Source: Setomelanomma holmii (taxonomy: Eukaryota; Ascomycota; Dothideomycetes; Pleosporales; Phaeosphaeriaceae). From it: a stretch of 64,000 nucleotides of DNA. The translations under genes and the position numbers were made by a program. Positions 45,085 to 56,518 of this stretch are shown here, piece after piece. Below the pieces are notes generated by a model, which saw nothing but the letters and a program-made list of their open reading frames with translations, made no database searches and was not told the DNA's origin. Location: positions 170,872-234,871 of the forward strand of contig ML978200.1 in assembly GCA_010015745.1 (NCBI GenBank), given 5' to 3'. The first letter of the stretch is position 1. Each line of letters begins with the position of its first letter.

Positions 45085-46894
45085 GTTGACAAGGCGCAGA
45101 TGAGTCTGCGAGTCTCCTGGACGAAATTGTGACAGAAAAGACCCAGGGACAATTGAAAGAAATATGCAGAAAGATTGATGAAAAAGAGAAGCCCGACACA
45201 GATTCCTCCAACATCGCGTGCCTTTGGAAGGGGCGCAATGATATACAAGCCACCAAAGAAGGTCTTGGGCTCGACCCCAGCTCCCGCCAACATGGCGTCG
45301 GTGGGACAGCTGAAGTGTCGAGCCGGGGCCTGGATACGAAATGTTTACTTGTATGCAAGATGGGCTGTGGTGCGCTCTGCGATTGGCTGGGGTCGTGTTG
45401 TTGCGAAGGATGTCCCACGCCACGAGATCACGTCTTCCTCCTTCAGGCCGTAGTCTCGTGTAAGCGAGGTTACCACCAATCATGCTCCACGGCTGTTTCC
45501 AAGCCACTCCAGCTGAACAGCTGGAAAAGGCCATGCGTCTTGCATAAAAGTCCATGCAGCCCAGTTCCAGCCCCATTGCGATCCTCGAAAAGGGTTAATG
45601 TCGCTGACGAACAACGCCAGAAAGAGCGGCCTAACCCGTGCCAAGCCCACCAGGTGGATTCCGTCAGACACGCACTCGGTGAACGCGACTTCAGAGTTCT
45701 TCTTAAACACATGGTTTGTGCCATGCAGGAAAACTGCAGAAGCTTCACTTATCAGCTCTCCCCACGTTCTGCGAGTGTGACGCCTCCAACCTGCGAGATT
45801 GCGATAAGATCGCGACCTCCAGCCACGGAAATGCAAATCGCATGCATTGACCTACCCTTGGTCGTGGAGCGCTCGTGGAGCCGAGCCCTGTGGGGGCCAG
45901 ACTGGTGGGACACAGATCTCAACATTGTACGGTGTGGCACATGCACATTCATCAAGAGAGCGCCCCTCCTATTGCATGCGTTCTGGCAGGACAGCGGACC
46001 ACTCGCAAGAGCAACGCAGCATACCGCACGAATCTCTAATGCACTCCTACCGTCTAGCACCTGGCTTCCCGGCTCTGGAGGCGGCTGATTGTTGTGATCA
46101 GCTCCGAGCCATTGCTGATTGCAGACACATGTGAGATCCTGAGAAATCCATGTTCGTAGGATCATCGAATCCCGCTGGGCTGGATTTGTCTTGGCAAGTT
46201 GGAGCATTAATCTTCCACCATCCGCACCCCGAAATACATAAGAAACTGACTGCTACCCTCCCAGCTGCGTGAAGCGCCAGTCGAACTTCTACGCCCCATC
46301 TCGACCTATCGCGCTCCTTGATTCCTCACGTCCCAACGGAAGTCTTATGAGGGTTGTTCTCAATCAACTTCAAACGGTGACCAGCACATGGACATTGAGC
46401 AGTTCCATAGGATTGAGGCACAGCTGAATTACTGCGGACCTTCAATATGCCTAGCATGGATCATCGGAGCAAAGTTGACAATTCTTACTGCAACAACAAG
46501 CTCGCCAAGGCTCAATGCTTCCTTCGGATAAGTTACCAGGATCACATCTATGTTTAGACACGCTCCTTCCATTCCCCGGAATGGATCGTCGCGCACCTGA
46601 ATAAATCGCAACATGCGGCCTGGGCGACATTCTGAGAGTGAACGAAGCAAGATCTGCATCGGCAAACCTCGATATTTCTACATCCCAGCAGCCACGTTTT
46701 GGCGCACGTCAATTCAACTGCATCGAATGCGCACATTGGAAATAACCATATGTGAAGATGGCAGAATCATACAAAACGAGCGTTATTGCCTTGCTCTTCA
46801 ATGTCGCAAGTTGCGAGTGCACGCGCCCGACACCGGAATACCGAGCAGCGGCGCGGCATGCAATCTACGGCTCGAGCGATAGAGGAAGCGACAT
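45085..46894. other. Intergenic stretch, no gene recognised
   Basis: About 1.8 kb upstream of the DUF3176 gene. Long antisense frames at 45129-46088 have the composition of a shadow and no motif. Nothing else supported. Confidence 0.5.
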
Positions 46895-47320
46895 TCAGAT
46901 CCAACTGTCCATGTCCCGCAGATACTTCGCGATTGTCGCTCGCTCTGGACCAAAGATGTTGCACTCAATATCCTTCAGCCTTTCATCGCTCGCAAGCGCA
47001 TGGTTGAGGCTTTTGATCGCCAACAGCTTCTTTCGCATGAAGTACTGAGCGGATCCCAGATCGAAGCATGCCCTGGTCAGATTGTAGAATAGTTGTCAGA
47101 CGTCGTCCTTGATTCGCTCCGCTCGTTTGATCAGAATTGGAGCCTCGGTCTCGATCATCTCGTACCACTTTCGTCTCTGAGCGATCTCGATTCTCAAGCC
47201 AATGACGTCCAACGTTCTCGGGTCTGTGACTCCATATTTGCGATCTTAAAGGCCGACTGGCGGAAGAACGTCCTCGAGCCGCACGCACACCCAGACTCCG
47301 CAACAAGCAATTAAGTGGGG
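46895..47320 (-). pseudogene. Relic of an unknown gene with two internal stops
   Basis: One minus-strand frame is protein-like from about 47320 to a TGA at 46895-46897, broken by TAA at 47246-47248 and TGA at 47096-47098. Between the stops the sequence reads naturally (GVTDPRTLDVIGLRIEIAQR, EAPILIKRAERIKDDV, then RACFDLGSAQYFMRKKLLAI and IFGPERATIAKYLRDMDSW). All three pieces share one frame with no indels. Family unknown; the charged helical composition fits a soluble protein. The stops could each come from a single C-to-T change (CAA to TAA, CGA to TGA). Introns short enough to remove them are not plausible. Confidence 0.5.
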
Positions 47321-47394
47321 CTCAGAAGGTCTGGCTTGACTTGATTGATTACCTATTTGAGCCTAGTAGTTGCCTATAGAGGCTTAATTCCTAC

Positions 47395-48130
47395 CTAGAT
47401 AGGTAAGTGGGTCTCTGAAGGTGAACGGATTGACTTGCTTGTTGCGAACTGTGCCCACACCTCCTGGTAAAGCCTTCTCCTCGCGTAATTCATCATCATA
47501 ACAAAACTGTTGTAGCTCGCCGGTCCGAGGTAAAAGTCAAACCTCTTTGTGAAGCACTCCATAGTTCTCTGCTCCACAAAGCTCATATGCGTCATGTCCA
47601 GATCGCCTAGTCCAACATAGATGGTTGTAGTTGGGCTGTTTGGCGGCAAGAACCTTTGCGCGCAGTCTGCGATATGCTGTTGGAGAAGCTTAGCAAGGTC
47701 TGGCCTTCCCTCGTTACACAAAACGTTGATTTTCTGGATGAGGTTTGGAACGATGTCGTGATATCGGCCCTGTACGAGATTGTCAACGTTCTCGAAGGCG
47801 CATCTCCAGAACGACCCGGCCGATATGAAGTCGTTTCCATCAGCAGCATCGCATCCACTCATCAGCGCTCCGAGAAAGCCATGTAAAAGTTACCTTTCCT
47901 CATGTTGATTATCGGAGGATCTAATGATTTGATCTTCACCATTCCAGCTCCAAAGCTTGGATTCAAACGAGCCCCTGATGAGGCTGTCAACATCGAAAAA
48001 AAAACTTTTCCGGAATTCTCCACTGCTCCTCCCGTAGAAGCCTGACGGAAGTTGTAGGTGGTGGTGTTTGGCAGGTCATTTGCTCCACAGCTGAGGTATG
48101 GCCTCCGGACGCTTGCTGCAACGATCCTCG
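47395..48130 (-). pseudogene. Unknown gene, apparently frameshifted near 47880
   Basis: The 3' part is open from about 47880 to a stop at 47395 (155 residues from an ATG at 47862) and looks genuine: DAADGNDFISAGSFWRCAF, PTTTIYVGLGDLDMTHMSF and CFTKRFDFYLGPASYNSFV. The 5' part (to about 48130) is open in another frame, ending NPSFGAGMVKIKSLDPPI and NMRKGNFYMAF; that last string fits directly onto FLGALMSGCD of the downstream frame, which suggests a one-base shift. A 9-base T run lies inside the 5' part. The style recalls C-terminal regions of fungal Clr5-domain proteins, but no Clr5 motif is seen. If the shift is a sequence error, this is a gene with 5' exons still to be found. Confidence 0.42.
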
Positions 48131-48803
48131 GAAGTGTCCTGCACGTAGGGCATGTCGCTCGATTTTGCTCAATTCAACTGGGCGAGACTGGATCTCGAAA
48201 TTGTACGCCCTGCTGTAAGCAGTTGGGAGTAGGAGATATAGTGGATGTAAGGGTGTATTGTGTGGTGTAGTTGTTGTGTTAAGTGTTGTGGACTGAGATG
48301 TCCGTAGCCTAAGCTTATATACATGAAGTGGTGGGCTGATTGGCTGGTGGATGATCCACGTGACCATGCAAGGTGCCCTGGGCTTACACCTGCTCTCTTG
48401 ATCGCGACGTTCTTTCTCCCGTAGATTAGCGAGGACATCCGCTTTCTTGACGTTCTTGTAGTACTCCCAGCGCCTCAGCTGCGCTTTCTATTGATTTCGC
48501 CTAACAACCTCATGTGAATTCAGGAACCGAGATCGAGAACCATCAAGTATACTTACGAAACATCCAGTCCATATTCCGATTTCAGTACGAGCAGAACATC
48601 GGCCAGTCTCTTGTTCTGCACGATGTAGAGATTGAATATGAGTCCCTGAAGTTTATCCATCTCTCAGAAGAATGCCTGACGGCATTAGTGAACCCAATGC
48701 GAAAGAAGTGCAAAGATCACAATCTCAGCATGTTCTGGCCAAGATAAGTGATGGTAATTCACGCTCTGACCAGCACGGGTGGCGCAGTTCTCGTATGAGC
48801 TGG

Positions 48804-48977
48804 TGTAACCACGTGGATTGAGTCACATGATATCCTATCGTAGCAGGCACTGCCCGGTGGGCAAGTGCACTTACCTCTGAGCTGAGAGCTCCTGTACATG
48901 AGCATCACAACACGACAACAGATAGCAATACAATCGTTGATCTGCAGCCTCCGACCGACACTGCTCACGCAGTTACA
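48804..48977 (+). mobile_element. Solo LTR, family A, copy 2
   Basis: A 174-base element from TGTAAC to GTTACA, flanked by the perfect 5-base duplication GCTGG (48799-48803 and 48978-48982). It matches copy 1 (11349-11521) nearly base for base along its whole length, in the same orientation. Several differences are C in this copy versus T in copy 1 (for example at CAGGCAC versus TAGGCAC). No internal retrotransposon sequence adjoins it. Confidence 0.92.
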
Positions 48978-48982
48978 GCTGG

Positions 48983-49472
48983 AATGTGTGACTGCTTGAA
49001 GCCTTGGACGGCTCTGACCAATCCCTGGATGTTGACGAAGTCCTGCACACCGGAATCTTACGCACCCGAGAATCTGCAAGCGAACGTCAGAGTCTTCCTA
49101 TTGGAAGGCACCATAAAAGTTGTTTAGTGCGTCCTAGCATGGTATAGCTCGCTGGGAGCATCAGCCCGTTATCACCATGTCATTGGCTGCTATCCGCCAT
49201 GTTCGGTCCTATTTGCTGTTGCCAACAATCACCATACCTACTGAGAGACTGTAGCCTACCTATATTCGACCATCCAAGATGGTGAATAGATAAAAGGCAA
49301 ATCGAGGAATGCTGCTCAGGACGATGTCTAAATGCTTCTCGCATGTCCTTCATCAAGTCTATGCCACAAGCATTCCATCATCTCTTTCGCAGCCGCGCTC
49401 CTATCTATTGTCTGTCCTGCACAACCTTTGTCCAACTCAAGTCTACGAACCCTTCAGATATCACACTTCACC
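48983..49472. other. Intergenic stretch
   Basis: About 490 bases between the solo LTR and a small gene. No coding sequence recognised; it probably contains the small gene's promoter and leader. Confidence 0.45.
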
Positions 49473-49736
49473 ATGCCTCTCGGCCTTTTGGATGCAGTCG
49501 GGGCTTTCCTTGCCCACGCAGCCCCAGTTGCAACCCATAGTGCAGCATCGCATGCTGGTGCCAGCACTATCGCCACCACGACCTCTTCAAGCTCAGTTGG
49601 AGCTGTACCTAGTACCGCCGTCGGGGCAGGAAGTGCGGCATACAAAGTTAGTAGGGCTAAGGAGAGAGAGGAGAGAAAGATTGAAACGGCACGGGCGTCG
49701 GGCAAGACGAGGGAGTTCAATCCATTTCGGAAGTAG
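49473..49736 (+). CDS. Small uncharacterised protein (87 residues)
   Basis: Single exon from an ATG in a good context (CACCATGCC). The N-terminal third is Ala-rich and mildly hydrophobic (LGLLDAVGAFLAHAAPV), the middle is a Ser/Thr/Ala run, and the last 30 residues are a charged helix (KVSRAKEREERKIETARASG) ending in FNPFRK. The frame is open further upstream, but that part has no protein-like character. Family not recognised; codon use is ordinary. Conservation in relatives would decide whether it is real. Confidence 0.45.
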   Translation: MPLGLLDAVGAFLAHAAPVATHSAASHAGASTIATTTSSSSVGAVPSTAVGAGSAAYKVSRAKEREERKIETARASGKTREFNPFRK

Positions 49737-51842
49737 TCACGCTCTGGCGCTTCTCAGGTATTTTGACCAGTATGACCTTTCTTGTGCATCGAGCTAACTT
49801 CCAAGCGCACAGAATTGAGTACCGAGGATATACTCAGCACTCTTTCATAATAAGACAAGTTCGTTATCAGTCGCTACAGATGGTGTCAGAAGTACTTGAG
49901 GCAGAATTAAACTAGTCACTCTACTCACTTGTAAAATCAGCCATCTTGATGTATGCACGCAGTGCATCTGCAAAGTCATAACACGAATGGAACAGGTTAC
50001 ACACGCGCCCGTCGTTCGTCTCGCAATCTCTTTATCCAGATCAGATTCCCGTTCAAAGCCCCTTTCTCTTGAGAAACATGCTTTCATACATTACACCTCA
50101 CCTCTGGAGCTTAGCTGGCATCGCTTTAATGCCAAACACACAGTCCAGGAGGCAAGCCCATAAGATATACGTGAATAGTGATTTGTAAGAACATAAGGAT
50201 TGCGAGGCGATCGATGTTCCGTGCAAGCCTCTGCATGGCGATAGCGCTGCCTCCTTGCGGTGACTGCTCTGCTTGCACTCGGCTTATTAGTATTAGTATG
50301 CATAATGTGTTTAGCACCTCCAGAAGCAGTATTTTGGGGACTTTCACTTTGAGAGGAGCTCATCGAACTTGGGCAAAGTTCCGAACGAGTGGCATATTCG
50401 CGCTCATCTGAGCACATTATCACAGCCGCGTCCATGATCAACACTGGCTCGATGATACAAGAGGCGTGCGTGATTGCTGTTGATTAGCCGCACCTTAAGT
50501 CTGCTTCCGCCGGTTTCTTCTTCGCATAGAAATGACCATGCTCGCCAGGCTTGAGTCTATTCCGACCTCGAATGTCCCGGAATCGGCATAATGTGGAGCA
50601 ATATGCGACAGCTGGAAGAGATGAGTCGGCAAAGATCATTGGCGACCAGGCCGAGTTCAGGAGAGCTTGCTTGCTAACAAAGCAGATTGAGATGCGAGGC
50701 GCCATAAATATTCAACAACAATCCGTCTGGCCTCCTTCGCACCGTTGCTGCTCGTCCCAAGCTTCCAAGGTCCGGATTCCCGTTTGTGCAAATTTGACAT
50801 CGGTATGTTCATGCAAGACAATCCTCATCCAAGTCGCGCCTCGCTTCTCATTGGCGGAGAAATGCCCGTCTCACGTCTGAAACAAGGCTGCACCCTGACC
50901 AAGTCAACCCGAACCCGGGAATCTTAGCATTCTAACTTTGCTTGTACAGTTCACCGACGCGCGCGAGTCGAAGCATGGAAAACATGTCATGATGTTGGCG
51001 AAGGGATGAAGTTGATGAGGCTTGATGGTGTGTTCAATGTTCCTGTAGGCCGTCATCTGGTGTGGAAAAATGGGCGAGGCTCGATCGCGCCTCCATACCG
51101 GTACCGGTACATCCGCCCAAAGCTCTGCATCCAATGGCGTATCAACAACAAAATCATCACCATCTTCACAGCAACATCACAACGAACGAGATCACGACTG
51201 ACAAGGGTCTCACGCAATGCGGCGGTCTTGGCACTATCTGACAGAAACAACTACGCTCTTGGCAGCGTCAATGCCGCTGGAAACAACAGGCTGTCGGGAT
51301 GCTCGTTACAAACGGTCCCTGCTAACCCGATCCTGTGACCAGGAATCGCACGATTGGCCGCTACGCGCGAGTCGATGGGAACACTGCAGCGTACGATGAG
51401 GACCAGGCAAAGGACAAGCCATCATGCGGTGGAGCCCTGTTTCCAAATTTCGTTTTGACGCCAAGCCTGCAGGCGCGGAACGCTTCTCGTCCCCTACAAT
51501 ATCGCTTGCACACCCGAATATGGTAATCTGCGAGATCGTTTCCCAGGAACCACGGCACTCGTGCTTCGTCTTGCGCGCGGCATGATCCAAAGGTCTGGGC
51601 TCAATTTTGACCAGGGCGTAGAATGAGTCGTAGGGCAAGGACGGTAGGTTTAAATACTTCGAGCAGTACCTCTGCTTCTGAACCATCGTTACACTTCGGT
51701 TCCATTCTTTCCACCTTACATTCGTTCTTTCCAAGTCCCTTCACTGTGTGAAGCAGGCAGACACTCTTTTCAACAACTCAACAATCGCTTCCATCGAACA
51801 ACACCCCCTTTGCAGAACATCGTCATCTCCAAATCCAACAAA
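49737..51842. other. Intergenic stretch upstream of the AA9 gene
   Basis: About 2.1 kb with short overlapping open frames only. The last ~190 bases form the core promoter and CT-rich leader of the AA9 gene. Long upstream regions are common for carbon-regulated cell-wall enzymes. Confidence 0.5.
51649..51656 (+). promoter_or_regulatory. Possible TATA element of the AA9 gene
   Basis: TTTAAATA lies about 190 bases before the AA9 start codon and is followed by a pyrimidine-rich stretch (51700-51750), the usual arrangement of strong fungal promoters. The assignment rests on position and sequence only. Confidence 0.35.
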
Positions 51843-52877
51843 ATGTACAAGACCATCACTTCCCTTTCCGCCATCGCGGCTCTTGCCGCCACTGCCGCTG
51901 CTCATGGCATCACTACCGGTGTGACTATCGATGGTGTCTTTACTGGAGGCTTCAAGCTTGACTATTACTACGCCAAGCAGAACAATGCTCCCATTCCCGA
52001 GCACATCGGCTGGTACGCCGAGAACCTCGACAACGGCTTCGTTGAGCCCAACTCTTTCGGTACCGCCGACATCATTTGCCACAAGAATGCCAGCCCAGAG
52101 GGTTCGTCCGACTCTCTTGCCAAGGTCGCTGCGGGCGGCACCATCGAGTTCCACTGGTCCACATGGCCCGAATCTCACATGGGTCCCGTCATCACCTACA
52201 TTGCTCCTTACACTGGTGATATCGCCTCCGTCGACAAGACCACGCTCAAGTGGGCCAAGATCCAGGAAGATGGCTACGCCAACGGCGAATGGGCCGCCGT
52301 CAAGATGATCGGCCAGAACAACACATGGCCCGTTACCGTCCCCTCCACCCTTGCCGCCGGCAAGTACGTCTTCCGCCACGAGATCATCGCTCTGCACGGC
52401 GCTGGCTCTGCCAACGGCGCACAAAACTACCCGCAATGCTTGAACATCGAGGTCACTGGTTCCGGAACCGCTACCCCCGATGGTGTTGTCGGCACCAAGC
52501 TGTACACCGTCGATGAGGATGGTATCATCTTCAACCCCTACGCTGCTACCATCAACTACAACATCCCCGGCCCTGCGCTCTGGAACGGTGCTGGCTCTGG
52601 TAGCTCCCCGACTACTCCTACCACCCCTACCACTCCAACCAACGGCACTTCGAGCGCCGCACCGTCGGCTTCTGCGCCTGTTGCGTCCGCTACCCCTGAT
52701 GCTGCACCCTCTGCCTCTGCCGTCGCTACACCCATTGCCTCGCCTGCCCCTTCGACAGGTGCTGGCTCTGACGATCTGCCCACCGAATTCACGCTCGAGA
52801 CATTCATCGCATGGCTCGAGGACAAGGCTGCTGGAACATCTAGCAAGGCTCGGCGCCATGCGCGCTCTTTCTTCTAA
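51843..52877 (+). CDS. AA9 lytic polysaccharide monooxygenase (former GH61)
   Basis: Secreted copper enzyme that oxidatively cleaves cellulose and related glucans (family knowledge). Single exon, 344 residues. A 20-residue signal peptide ends in AAA before HGI, so mature His1 (H21) forms the histidine brace with H112 in SHMGPVITY; Y196 in AQNYPQC is the axial tyrosine. The catalytic domain spans about residues 21-250. It is followed by a Ser/Thr/Pro/Ala-rich linker (about 255-320) with a TTPTTPTTPT repeat, and a short tail rich in basic residues (SKARRHARSFF). There is no cellulose-binding CBM1 at the end, so the linker leads to an uncharacterised tail. Intact, with strong codon bias toward C-ending codons, consistent with high expression. 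Confidence 0.95.
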   Translation: MYKTITSLSAIAALAATAAAHGITTGVTIDGVFTGGFKLDYYYAKQNNAPIPEHIGWYAENLDNGFVEPNSFGTADIICHKNASPEGSSDSLAKVAAGGTIEFHWSTWPESHMGPVITYIAPYTGDIASVDKTTLKWAKIQEDGYANGEWAAVKMIGQNNTWPVTVPSTLAAGKYVFRHEIIALHGAGSANGAQNYPQCLNIEVTGSGTATPDGVVGTKLYTVDEDGIIFNPYAATINYNIPGPALWNGAGSGSSPTTPTTPTTPTNGTSSAAPSASAPVASATPDAAPSASAVATPIASPAPSTGAGSDDLPTEFTLETFIAWLEDKAAGTSSKARRHARSFF

Positions 52878-54297
52878 GCGCTTCTTGCGAGTGTATGGGT
52901 GGTATGACATGATATGATGTTTTGCTCTCGAGGGGTTGTTCGTTGGATACGGATGACGAATTCGCTTCTTTGTGTAGATATCACACTTTTTTTTTTGTAG
53001 CATAGCGGTCTGGAATGAATCGATGTTGCGGCGGAAGCTGCCATTTTCAAAGTTTCTCGACGTAGATGTGTATTGTGATGACATGATTCGTCTGTTTGAT
53101 GCTGAACATTCGGTACTTTATTGCACAGTGCTTTGGTTGCGATATACTACAGCCTATCGACGTTTTCCAATGGATTGTGCATGCTTGCTTGAATAACAAT
53201 TGTTCAGGACGTCAACGTCAAGGTAACCGAAAGGAGGCATGTGTCACTAATCCTTGTATCATATTATGCAAGAGATACGATGCTTCACGGGAGCCATGAT
53301 GTCTACAACTGGGTTTTCACGTCCAAACATCATACAGCTGCCAGTCTTCAACCTGCCTAGCCCTGTACACGCCCTTGGGAAGATCTGGACGCCTCGACCA
53401 GAGTTTTCCTCTCTGGACTTACTCTATGTGCATATGTATCGATTCTTTCATGGAGTTTCAAATTCTAACATCTATACGAGCTCAGGATACCATGCTTATC
53501 GAATCACTGATATAGTCTACCTGGGGGCGGAGTCGAGTGTTAAGGGAGGGGGGTCGCATCTGCCATCTTATCTAGACTGCTCGCAAATAATGCTGCTGCT
53601 GCTGGCCTACTCGCTTCAGCTCCTTCCGCCATCTCTAATGGTACACCATGCGTGAGACTTGGTGTGTCATCCAAAGCTTTCACTATATACCTAGTCTCGT
53701 GCGAGGTTGGATGGCGTCGCGATTGCAGCAGCAGCAGCGTGGGACCGCAGTGATCTGTCTGTGAACAGTCACCACCCACTGGATGCTCAAAGAGCTCGTA
53801 TGATTGTTGCTGCTCTGCAACGCCGGTTCCTACGCTCGAGTTCTGCCCCCAAAGACATCGACCATTGTATGACGAGTGTACGATCGGGGTAGGAGTTCAG
53901 TACAATAGGATGCGGTGCGTTGGAAGGAGGCGGAGGTCGCGTATGCGAAGATTCGATTCGATGGCTCAGGGCTGGACCATTAGCTTCTTCATAATAATCA
54001 ACGAGATCGAATTTGAATCTCATGGACCTTGGATGGGAAGATCGCAGGCTGCTATGCAGAACATTGACGTTCTTCAGACACAAGGTCATAGCGGCTAAAT
54101 TCCCCACAATGCATCGCCCCCACGCACCCGATGCTAGCGGCGGCAGCATCAGAATTTCGACTCGCCACCAGCAAAATTCACGTGAGATAGCAAGACGTCA
54201 ATCCACGAACGCATTGAGAAACGACAGACATCGGACAAGACTACTCATACGTCGAGATCGCGTCACAATCAACTAGCTAGGAACCGGGCCGCACAAG
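52878..54297. other. Intergenic stretch
   Basis: About 1.4 kb. It starts with the AA9 3' region, including a 10-base T run near 52986, and ends with the leader of the dioxygenase gene. Small open frames between show no motif. Confidence 0.5.
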
Positions 54298-55854
54298 ATG
54301 GGAAAACGAAAGCGCAACAACGCACCAGCGACGAGTGCAGTCAAGAAACACACCACAACGGGAATACCGAGTCCGCCACATGATACGTCTTCGGTCGAAG
54401 TATCGAATGTACATGCAGTCATCTCACCCGAAGAGATCGAAGTCACCGTCGAGACTCTGCAGACCCTCTCTGAGCACCCCGCATTGATCAAGTCGAAAGC
54501 ATGCAAGGACCTTAGGACCGCTGTGTATGGGTTTCGGCAAGCATGTACGACAGGCTTGAACTCAGCTGGTGAGCCTCGAGTCACTACTTCAGATGAATGG
54601 CAGCTAATGGGAGACAGAGAGCAGCAATCTCACTGCCCGTATCTCCGCAGCGCTTACAGATGGCAAGTACACAGATGCGCTCATTCTCTTAGCAGAGATG
54701 CGCATCAGAAAAGAGACGCCGACTTTGGGTGCACTGTGTCGCTGGGTCCGAACGCTGGATGTCGTCTCTGGTCTGTCCATCCATGTCCAGGTCCCTAGCC
54801 ACACCGTGGTTGGCCGCAACGCCCACAATGACGAACTCATCCAAGTGCTGGATGCCATCCTCAGAGTGACTGGACCGACTGACACCACCGTCAACGGCAC
54901 CGCTCCCACCTCGGAATCCATCGCGCTGCAAGAGACGTGGAACCTCAGGCCTTCTGTCGAGCCGACACGGCAATTGCGGCGGAGCATTGAAGACAAGAGT
55001 ATTTTTACAAGCTGTGCGCCAGATCTCAAGGAGCGCTTCAGAGTCATCAAGACCACTCCTGGTCCGCAGCGCAAGCCGCCAAACCTCCACCCCGCCATCC
55101 TGTACGCCTCACAAGACGACACAGTGTTGCTTGGCCAAGGCCCAAAGACAGGGTGCTTCAAGCACCCGATCGTACCTAACCTCCGCCTTATCAAGGACGT
55201 CCTGTCATCTGAAGAATGCACCGAAATCATCGCCGCCGGCGAGACCATCGAGTTCATTCCCGACGCACCTATACGTCCCCAAGGAGAAGACACGAGCGTC
55301 CTAGCACACAACTTCTACTGGATCGTCGATCAAGCATTCCACGACAAGCTCTGGGATCGCGTCAAGGCGTTCGTTCCCGAAGCTGTAGCAGGCAAGAAAG
55401 TGCGGGGCATCAACCGACGGTTCAGGGTGTATAGATATGTTCCTGGCGCTGAATATCGATGTCACATTGGTATGCCCACCTCTCTGTTCAATATAACGAA
55501 TGTGAAGATGCTAACATAGACACAGACGGAGCCTGGCCTCCTTCCGGCATCGACTCAGCCACAGACGCCTACCAATACGACTCCTCACCCACTAACGCGC
55601 GCCAATCCTCCCTCTTCACTTTCCTGATCTATCTCAACGACGACTTTAAAGGCGGCGAAACGACCTTCTTCATCCCCAGCGTGCGCGAAGGCGTCATCAA
55701 CGCGTACCCCGTGAAACCCACCATGGGCAGTGTAGCCGTCTTCCCGCACGGCGAGGCTGCTGGCGCATTATTGCATGAAGGTACAGGTGTAGTAGAGGGC
55801 GCAAAGTATGTCATTAGGACGGATGTTGAGTACGACGTCGATCCCTCTTCGTAG
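54298..55854 (+). CDS. 2-oxoglutarate/Fe(II) dioxygenase, prolyl-4-hydroxylase-like
   Basis: Non-heme iron oxygenase with a P4H-type C-terminal domain. Exons 54298-54568, 54618-55469, 55526-55854 join in phase (483 residues). Residues about 285-483 are the catalytic domain: LIKDVLSSEECTEIIAAGE opening, iron ligands H373 and D375 (CHID, split by the second intron) and distal H458, and 2-oxoglutarate-binding K468 ten residues on (HEGTGVVEGAK). FTFLIYLNDDFKGGETTFF is the central sheet. The N-terminal ~280 residues are of unknown function; they start with a basic patch (MGKRKRNN, possible nuclear signal) and a helical part. There is no signal peptide, so this is an intracellular hydroxylase whose substrate is not shown. 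Confidence 0.92.
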
Positions 55855-55959
55855 CTAGGTAGTCCCCAGATCAAACCCAAGCTGTGCCCAAGTCCAAGTC
55901 ATCTTCAAGAAGTAAGCGCACTATTTCACTATTAGCTCTCATTCCTCTTCAAATATTCA

Positions 55960-56280
55960 TCAAACATACAACGCCCCGTCCATATACCACCCATGGAGTC
56001 CCTTCTCCTTCCTGCGCCAATGCCTCATCGCCTTCTTGTTCCGGCCAATCTCACGCTGCAGCTTGACCACCTCCCTCACCACCACCCTCAACATCTTCAA
56101 CTTGCACACGCGCAAAAACGCCAAGTTCTCTTCGAGGCTTTGGTGCGCCCAGAACTGGTGAATATCGCACTGTTTGAGCAGCGCGAGGCGGTGCACAGCG
56201 AGGAAGTAGCTTTTGAAGGCGTTGCGGGCCTGCATGCAGGCGAAGTCGGCTTGGAGTCTGATGATGGTGAGGGCGTCCAT
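55960..56280 (-). CDS. Small uncharacterised helical protein (106 residues)
   Basis: Single exon running toward the dioxygenase gene. The sequence is evenly protein-like and helical: LQADFACMQARNAFKSYFLA, HQFWAHQSLEENLAFLRVC, then a basic segment (VVKLQREIGRNKKAMRHWRRK) and GWYMDGALYV. No signal peptide. I do not recognise the family. Its pattern of Trp, Arg and Lys suggests a nucleic-acid or membrane contact, which is only a guess. Confidence 0.55.
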   Translation of the reverse strand: MDALTIIRLQADFACMQARNAFKSYFLAVHRLALLKQCDIHQFWAHQSLEENLAFLRVCKLKMLRVVVREVVKLQREIGRNKKAMRHWRRKEKGLHGWYMDGALYV

Positions 56281-56518
56281 TTTATGTGTATTTGTGTGTT
56301 GTGTGTGGGTGATTTGGAGACGGCTTGTGAGTTGTCTGCTGGTGTTGTGGTGAAAGGTATAGTGGAGCTAAATCTGCTCTACGTAGCGACTTTTCACCGC
56401 ATAGGGTGAGCAAACGGTGAAGGGAACGTGCTAGGCAACAGAAGACACAACAGTGGATGCAGGACATATGTTCATGATGTATATACGGGTATCAAGCGAT
56501 TGTACATCTCCCTCCAGC

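Noticed and set aside
45085..45576. A longer N-terminus for the DUF3176 protein
   Set aside because: The frame is open for another 164 codons, but the peptide is not protein-like, and a good start (MADEIKQ) lies just before the typical disordered head.
45129..46088. A 319-codon plus-strand frame upstream of the DUF3176 gene
   Set aside because: Composition is irregular (many Cys, Arg, Trp), with no domain or splice logic, and it overlaps the open 5' extension of the DUF3176 frame.
47430..47441. Another copy of the TTGACTTGCTT motif
   Set aside because: A single occurrence inside coding-like sequence, without the 31-base spacing seen at 63720; probably chance.
51741..53084. A 447-codon minus-strand open frame antisense to the AA9 gene
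   Set aside because: It is rich in Gly, Arg, Ser and Val with runs mirroring the AA9 Pro/Thr/Ala linker. Its openness follows from the strong third-base bias of the AA9 gene. No motif was found.
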